Source: CAZAYB01 sp964489215 (GTDB lineage: Bacteria; Planctomycetota; Phycisphaerae; Sedimentisphaerales; Anaerohalosphaeraceae). Taken from it: DNA of 10,949 nucleotides. The notes beneath the pieces are model-generated. The model saw nothing but the letters and a program-made list of their open reading frames with translations, ran no database searches and was not told the origin of the DNA. Where the stretch lies: the NCBI GenBank assembly GCA_964489215.1, contig CAZAYB010000101.1, forward strand, positions 1 through 10,949, given 5' to 3'. The first letter of the stretch is position 1. Each line of letters starts with the position of its first letter. Both the position numbers and the translations under genes were made by a program. Positions 6,933 to 10,949 of the stretch are shown one piece after another.

Positions 6933-9900
6933 ACATAATTCAGTTTAAAGAAAAATATCCTCAATACGCTGATATAGATAACGAAAAACTTGCACGTAAA
7001 CTGCATAATAAATTTTACAGTGACAAACCCTATGAAGTTTTTCGTAACAGATTCATAACAGGAGAAGGTACAGAATTAGTTTCAGAACCAATACAACAGA
7101 CAGATGCTCCTGTACCTGCAAAAACTCAACCTCAGCAACCTGACTATCGAGGTTTTTTACCGGAACTGGGAACGGCATTAAAACGAGGTTATTACGGGGT
7201 AGAGACAGGGCTATCAACTGCTTATAGTAAATTTGACCCTTATTCCGCAGGAGCTGACAGGGCTGAAGAATTTGCACGTAAAGCGACAGACCCTGAATTA
7301 GCTCCAGGCAGAGACGGCGGGGTAAGGGGATTTGTTGCTAATGCTATTGGCGAGACATTGCCGTTTATGGCAGGTACAGTAGCGGCAGGGGCGACAGGGG
7401 GGCCAGCAGCTTCATTTGGATTTGCTGCCTCTGTGGAAGGCGGCAATGCTTATAGACAAGCTAAAGAAGAAGGGGTCAACGACAGGGAAGCAGCTGCGCG
7501 AGGGCTTGTAGTAGGATTAGTTAATGGTGCAATAGAACAGTTACAAGTTAAAGGAATATTAAAAACAGGAAAGCAGGCAGCTAAGACTATTAAAAAAACT
7601 GCCGTTGATAATGCACTTAAAAGAGTACTTAAAAAAAGCGGTAAAATTACAGCTTCTCAGGCACTAAACGCAGCACAGGAAGGCATAGAAGAATCTTTGC
7701 AGGGAACTACAGAAGATATCGTCGCTAAGGCAGTGTCAGACAGGGATTTGCCGGAAGATTTCTGGCAGAGAAGATTAAAGGAGTTTGCCGGCGGTGCGAC
7801 AGTAGGTGGTATACTCGGCGGGGCAGCGAGTGGGGTTAATCTTGCCGCTGATGTAGGCGAGAGGGTTTTTCAGGACAGAAAACTAAGAGATATAGTAAAC
7901 AACATCCCTCAAAAAACAGAACCAGTAACACGAAAACAGAAGGCCCGCGGCCATATACTGAAAAAAGAGGCAGGTCTAAATGATCAGCAATACAAGGAAA
8001 TAGCTAAAAACACAGTCGGCAAAGAAAGTATGGTTGATATGAGCGGGCAGGAAGCTGATAAATTTATTGATGCGTTGGATCGGGTTGCAAAACAAAAATC
8101 AACTGTTGCAGAAAACGCAACGGTTGAACCCCCGTCCGAACAACAAGCCGAGCAACTAACCGCCCCGGAGCCGGAAGATTTTTATAGACAGGCGGCAGCG
8201 GCAAGAGCTAAAAAAAGCCTGATAGAAAACGCCTCTGGTACAGTTAAAGATATAGTTTCAGCTGTAGATAAAGCGGTTACGCCGATATCGTACAGATTGG
8301 AGAAAATCAATCCCGAGCTGAAACGCAGGGTCAGGGACTTTGCTTATGACGTATCAGTTAATACCGCTGAGCACATTAAGCCTGTGGACAGTTTCAAACA
8401 ACAGGCCAAACCGGCCCTTGAAAACAAACCCGCAAGACAGGCACTTAAGGCGGCACTGCTTAACAGTGACGCTGACACAGTTAAGTATCTGGCTGACAAT
8501 ATAGGTTTTAGCGAATCACTGGAACAGGTAAGGGCGGTACTGGACGATATACACGCAAGGGCCAGAAGGGTGGGGATGGATGTAGGGTATCGAGAAGATT
8601 ACTGGCCGAGAACGATATCAGATGCGGAAGGTTTGACTAAACACCTTTACAGCCAACTCGATCAGGGCCAAAGATCTTTATTCCAGGAAGCTGTTAAAAA
8701 ACAGACAAAACGCAAAGGCAGAGAACTTACGCAGGAAGAAAAAGTTTATCTGCTGAACTCGTTAATGAGAGGGTTTACCACAGATAATATAATGCTGTAT
8801 TTGCCGGGTTACGCCAAACAGCGGCAAATAGAGACTGTAACACCCGATATGCTGAGATATTACGCTGACCCTGTGGAAAGTGCTCATAGATATGTGGCGG
8901 AGATGGAAAGGCAAATCGCCGAACGGGAGTTTTTCGGCAAACAAAGCAGGGAAGTTGGCAAACTGCTGCAGAAGCGGCACAACGCCATGACATCTCTGGC
9001 GAAAGCTCAAAGCGCAGGCAACGCCGACAGGATAGCAAAGCTTGAACAGCGGGTTGATGAACTGTCGAAGCAGTACAACGACATGGAAAACAGACCGCTC
9101 GATGAAAGTATTGGGGCATGGCTGATAGACGCGATAGGAAGCGGTAAGATTGACCCTCAACAGGAGCAGCGGGTTTCAAAAATGCTTAAATCGCTGTTTA
9201 ATAAAAGCCGTCAGTCAAAATCTGTGAGTCTTATTAAAAACGGCATATATATGACGACATTAGGAAATCCGCTTTCAGCACTGGTGCAAATTAAAGACTA
9301 TTCGAGAGCGTTGTATCAGTCGCCTTTAGGAACGGTTAAAGGGACAGCCCAGTTTATGGCAGGTTTTTCACCGGTCAAACTTGAGCAGTTGGGGGTAAAT
9401 GATATCAATGTCGATATTGGCAGTTTGCCCCAAATATTAAGACTTAGCGGATTTTCATGGACTGACAAAGCGATGAAGCAGATTTATGTTAATACGGTTT
9501 ATAATAAGCTGGCGAAAGACTCCAGAAAGGCACAAAAACAGCTTGAATTTATGGAAAGGCTTACTGGGGTATTTGGTAAAGATGCTGAGAAAGTAATAGC
9601 TATGTTCAAGTCTAAACAGGTTACACCGGAAGTAAAAAAACAGCTTTACAATGAACTGCTCGAAATACAGCCAATAGCAGAAACGGAAATGCCGGAGGGT
9701 TATCTAAACGCCAACTGGGGAAAAATGCTGTACACATTAAGAACGTTTGGATTAAAGCAGTTGCAGTGGGGTTTTAGAGAGCTTAGAAACGCAAAAAAAA
9801 GAGGCGGATACCCGGAAGCACTTAAAAAACTTGTGTGGGGTGCGTTTACACTTGCTTTAGCAGGAGCGTCGGCAGAGCTTATAAGAGATTTTTTAAGAGG

Positions 9901-10192
9901 GAAGCCTTTGGAAGATGTTGAAGATTATGTCTTAGACGAGTTCTTAAGTTTTATTTTTACTAACAAGTATCTTTTGCGTCAAACAAAATACAAAGGCCCG
10001 GCAAGGGCATTTATAGAAAACTTAGTACCGCCTACATCTATAATTGATGATCCTGTAAGAGATATTCAAGATATTATTAACGAAAAAGATCGAAGTCCGG
10101 AATCAGTCAGAAGAATACCTGTTGTAGGGGAACCATACTACTGGTGGTTCGGCAGGGGAAGAGAAAAAATAGAAGAGGGCAGGTATGACTAA
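6929..10192 (+). CDS. Very large phage internal virion / ejection protein (1087 aa)
   Basis: The longest gene in the window. Residues 5-42 (QFKEKYPQYADIDNEKLARK, LHNKFYSDKPYEVFRNRF) form a small helical motif I know from the N-termini of large phage virion and polyvalent proteins. Residues 133-208 are hydrophobic and small-residue rich (FVANAIGETLPFMAGTVAAG, GFAASVEGGNAYRQAKEEG, GLVVGLVNGAIEQL) and may cross membranes on delivery; 284-306 is a second such patch. Residues 330-760 are charged, helical and probably coiled coil, strongest at 652-722. A likely membrane helix is at 966-986 (KLVWGAFTLALAGASAELIR). The end, IPVVGEPYYWWFGRGREK, is also typical of this class. No lysozyme, protease or transglycosylase motif is seen, unlike T7 gp16. 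The role is probably part of the DNA-translocation channel or a packaged effector. ATGA overlap with the previous gene and a weak SD suggest coupled translation. Confidence 0.6.
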   Translation: MNIIQFKEKYPQYADIDNEKLARKLHNKFYSDKPYEVFRNRFITGEGTELVSEPIQQTDAPVPAKTQPQQPDYRGFLPELGTALKRGYYGVETGLSTAYSKFDPYSAGADRAEEFARKATDPELAPGRDGGVRGFVANAIGETLPFMAGTVAAGATGGPAASFGFAASVEGGNAYRQAKEEGVNDREAAARGLVVGLVNGAIEQLQVKGILKTGKQAAKTIKKTAVDNALKRVLKKSGKITASQALNAAQEGIEESLQGTTEDIVAKAVSDRDLPEDFWQRRLKEFAGGATVGGILGGAASGVNLAADVGERVFQDRKLRDIVNNIPQKTEPVTRKQKARGHILKKEAGLNDQQYKEIAKNTVGKESMVDMSGQEADKFIDALDRVAKQKSTVAENATVEPPSEQQAEQLTAPEPEDFYRQAAAARAKKSLIENASGTVKDIVSAVDKAVTPISYRLEKINPELKRRVRDFAYDVSVNTAEHIKPVDSFKQQAKPALENKPARQALKAALLNSDADTVKYLADNIGFSESLEQVRAVLDDIHARARRVGMDVGYREDYWPRTISDAEGLTKHLYSQLDQGQRSLFQEAVKKQTKRKGRELTQEEKVYLLNSLMRGFTTDNIMLYLPGYAKQRQIETVTPDMLRYYADPVESAHRYVAEMERQIAEREFFGKQSREVGKLLQKRHNAMTSLAKAQSAGNADRIAKLEQRVDELSKQYNDMENRPLDESIGAWLIDAIGSGKIDPQQEQRVSKMLKSLFNKSRQSKSVSLIKNGIYMTTLGNPLSALVQIKDYSRALYQSPLGTVKGTAQFMAGFSPVKLEQLGVNDINVDIGSLPQILRLSGFSWTDKAMKQIYVNTVYNKLAKDSRKAQKQLEFMERLTGVFGKDAEKVIAMFKSKQVTPEVKKQLYNELLEIQPIAETEMPEGYLNANWGKMLYTLRTFGLKQLQWGFRELRNAKKRGGYPEALKKLVWGAFTLALAGASAELIRDFLRGKPLEDVEDYVLDEFLSFIFTNKYLLRQTKYKGPARAFIENLVPPTSIIDDPVRDIQDIINEKDRSPESVRRIPVVGEPYYWWFGRGREKIEEGRYD

Positions 10193-10482
10193 TTTTTATC
10201 AAGAATTAACATATATAAAACCATTTGGATACTGCAAAGCCCGGCGACTATCAATAATCTAATACTGCTTGTTATTCCATAAAAATAATAAGCAAAATAC
10301 AAAGCAAAAAAAGACGGACTAATTAAAGTTACAATAACAATAAACCCAAAAACATAATAACCTATTTTTTTTAAGACATACTGAACTTTATAATGCTGAA
10401 AAAATTTAATTATACCTATCAAAATACACCACGATACATGCAGACTCACAGCAATTAAGAATATTATTTTAATTATATCCAT
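10189..10482 (-). CDS. Small three-helix membrane protein, probable moron
   Basis: A 97-residue, strongly hydrophobic protein and the only minus-strand gene I support. Predicted membrane helices lie at about 4-28, 39-67 and 73-94, with Lys/His/Gln-rich loops between helices 1 and 2 (KFFQHYKVQYVLKK). The DNA is clearly more AT-rich than the genes on either side. Its TAG stop overlaps the TAA of the large ejection gene tail to tail by 4 bp. No convincing SD precedes the ATG, but a TATAAT box lies about 26 nt upstream on the minus strand. Opposite orientation, AT-rich base use and its own possible promoter fit a moron, for example a superinfection-exclusion or lysogeny-expressed membrane protein; no family is recognised. 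It could also be a chance open frame in an AT-rich spacer. Confidence 0.5.
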   Translation of the reverse strand: MDIIKIIFLIAVSLHVSWCILIGIIKFFQHYKVQYVLKKIGYYVFGFIVIVTLISPSFFALYFAYYFYGITSSIRLLIVAGLCSIQMVLYMLILDKN

Positions 10483-10507
10483 AAACTAAATATTACTATT
10501 TTTTTAT

Positions 10508-10513
10508 ATTATA
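10508..10513 (-). promoter_or_regulatory. Possible -10 box (TATAAT) for the minus-strand membrane gene
   Basis: On the minus strand a perfect TATAAT lies 25-30 nt before the ATG at 10482, leaving a short AT-rich leader. The sequence 17 nt further upstream (AGCTTT) is a poor -35 element. In AT-rich DNA such a box can arise by chance. Confidence 0.3.
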
Positions 10514-10559
10514 AGTCAAACAAAAAACTTAAAGCTATGTAATACAAGGATTTATACAA

Positions 10560-10808
10560 ATGGACAGTCAGTACGAAAAACACTGTAAAGAGAAGTTTGC
10601 CGAAATTATCAAATCTCTGAACGAAATTAAAAAAGAGCAAAAAATACTAAATGAGCGGCTCTTTTATGATAACGGCGTGCCGTGTCACCAGACACTTATA
10701 GACAGAAACAGCAGATGGATACGGTCTGTCACTGGTGTCTTGACCGTTATCGGAACCACAGTGATAGGTATAATAGGGTGGATAATAAAATCGAGCGTAA
10801 CTAAATGA
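10560..10808 (+). CDS. XhlA/holin-like membrane protein with N-terminal coiled coil
   Basis: An 82-residue protein with a charged helical coiled coil at about 8-35 (EKFAEIIKSLNEIKKEQKIL), a short linker with NGVPCHQTLIDRNSRW (38-53), and one membrane helix at about 56-77 (SVTGVLTVIGTTVIGIIGWI) followed by a short polar tail. This arrangement, including the 'NG....T...R...W....' linker, resembles haemolysin XhlA-type and related small phage proteins placed next to lysis genes. The gene follows the last virion gene, where lysis genes are often found, but no endolysin is in the window, so the lysis role is an inference. AAGGA at 10546-10550, 9 nt before the ATG, supports the start. Confidence 0.6.
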   Translation: MDSQYEKHCKEKFAEIIKSLNEIKKEQKILNERLFYDNGVPCHQTLIDRNSRWIRSVTGVLTVIGTTVIGIIGWIIKSSVTK

Positions 10809-10813
10809 GGTAA

Positions 10814-10853
10814 ACTACGGGCAGACTACGGAAGGACTACGGGTACACTATGG
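10814..10853. repeat. 11-bp direct tandem repeat (core ACTACGG) whose fourth copy holds the next ATG
   Basis: ACTACGG begins at 10814, 10825 and 10836, exactly 11 bp apart, and ACTATGG begins at 10847. The single C-to-T difference in the last copy creates the ATG at 10850 that opens the final gene. The four linker bases vary. The 11-bp period is close to one helical turn and is not a multiple of three, so it is not a coding repeat. Confidence 0.85.
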
Positions 10854-10949
10854 AAAATGTCGAAAAAACCAGCACAGGGGGAAAACAAAGCAAAATTGAG
10901 GGACTGCCGACACTTATACCGCCTTATGCACTTAAGGAGCTGTCAAAGG
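10850..10949 (+). CDS. Probable dATP/dGTP diphosphohydrolase-like protein (DUF5664 type), N-terminal part
   Basis: An open frame from ATG 10850 to the right edge (33 codons). After a polar start it reads IEGLPTLIPPYALKELSK. A short tag of the form 'L-I-P-P-x-A-L-x-E-L-A/S-K' is how phage-encoded DUF5664/dATP-dGTP diphosphohydrolase-like proteins begin, before a '.vy..Ga.KY...NW' motif that would lie beyond the window. Such enzymes adjust nucleotide pools in phages with modified bases. The start codon lies in the last copy of an 11-bp repeat; the best SD-like sequence, AAGGA at 10832-10836, is 13 nt away, which is long. Identification rests on about 12 residues. Confidence 0.45.
   Translation, partial: MENVEKTSTGGKQSKIEGLPTLIPPYALKELSK

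Noticed and set aside
8762..9179. Two overlapping minus-strand open frames of about 130 codons
   Set aside because: Opposite the coiled-coil part of the large ejection gene; two overlapping long frames on one strand reflect codon bias, and both are Cys/Arg-rich without domains.
10193..10559. Transcription terminator between the large ejection gene and the holin-like gene
   Set aside because: I looked for a GC-rich hairpin followed by a T run on either strand and found only AT-rich sequence without a convincing stem.
2244..10853. CRISPR array or diversity-generating retroelement template
   Set aside because: Repeats are directly adjacent or 4 bp apart with no unique spacers, no reverse transcriptase or Cas gene is present, and no adenine-specific template/variable pair was seen.

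Overview
The window looks like the late (virion) region of a tailed bacteriophage or prophage, most likely a short-tailed (podovirus-like) one. Evidence: a tail-fibre C-terminus, a long beta-rich protein resembling P22 gp10/T7 gp12-type tail hub proteins, and three consecutive Gln/Ala/Gly-rich or very long proteins of the kind that act as internal/ejection proteins. All but one gene are on the + strand, tightly packed with TAATG or ATGA junctions. The host cannot be fixed from sequence. Shine-Dalgarno (SD) sites such as AAGGAGGT before 5793 indicate a bacterial host, TGA and TAA both act as normal stops, and Ile ATA and Arg AGA/AGG codons are frequent.

Layout. 2-139: end of a tail fibre. 146-2245: tail hub/stabilisation protein with two inserted Gly/Thr-rich repeats. 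2244-2306: 21-bp tandem repeat leading into the next start. 2289-2690: small virion protein with a C-terminal beta-sandwich-like domain. 2694-4019: PurD-like ATP-grasp ligase. 4016-4471: GNAT-like acyltransferase. 4431-5438: ejection-type protein. 5438-5824: small membrane methyltransferase of the ICMT/PEMT type. 5793-6932: second ejection-type protein with an internal duplication. 6929-10192: 1087-residue ejection protein. 10189-10482 (minus): AT-rich three-helix membrane protein, a probable moron. 10560-10808: coiled coil plus one membrane helix, XhlA/holin-like. 10814-10853: 11-bp tandem repeat leading into the last gene. 10850-end: start of a probable DUF5664-type dATP/dGTP diphosphohydrolase.

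How they may work together. The hub, fibre and beta-sandwich protein would build the tail; the three ejection-type proteins would be packaged and delivered with DNA. The unusual part is a set of three modification-type enzymes (ATP-grasp, GNAT, membrane methyltransferase) threaded between these structural genes in the same transcription unit. They may modify a virion component or host envelope molecule; this is inference from position only.

The second unusual feature is that two separate genes are preceded by short tandem repeats whose last, diverged copy supplies the ATG, while the earlier copies carry ACA or ACG in the same place.
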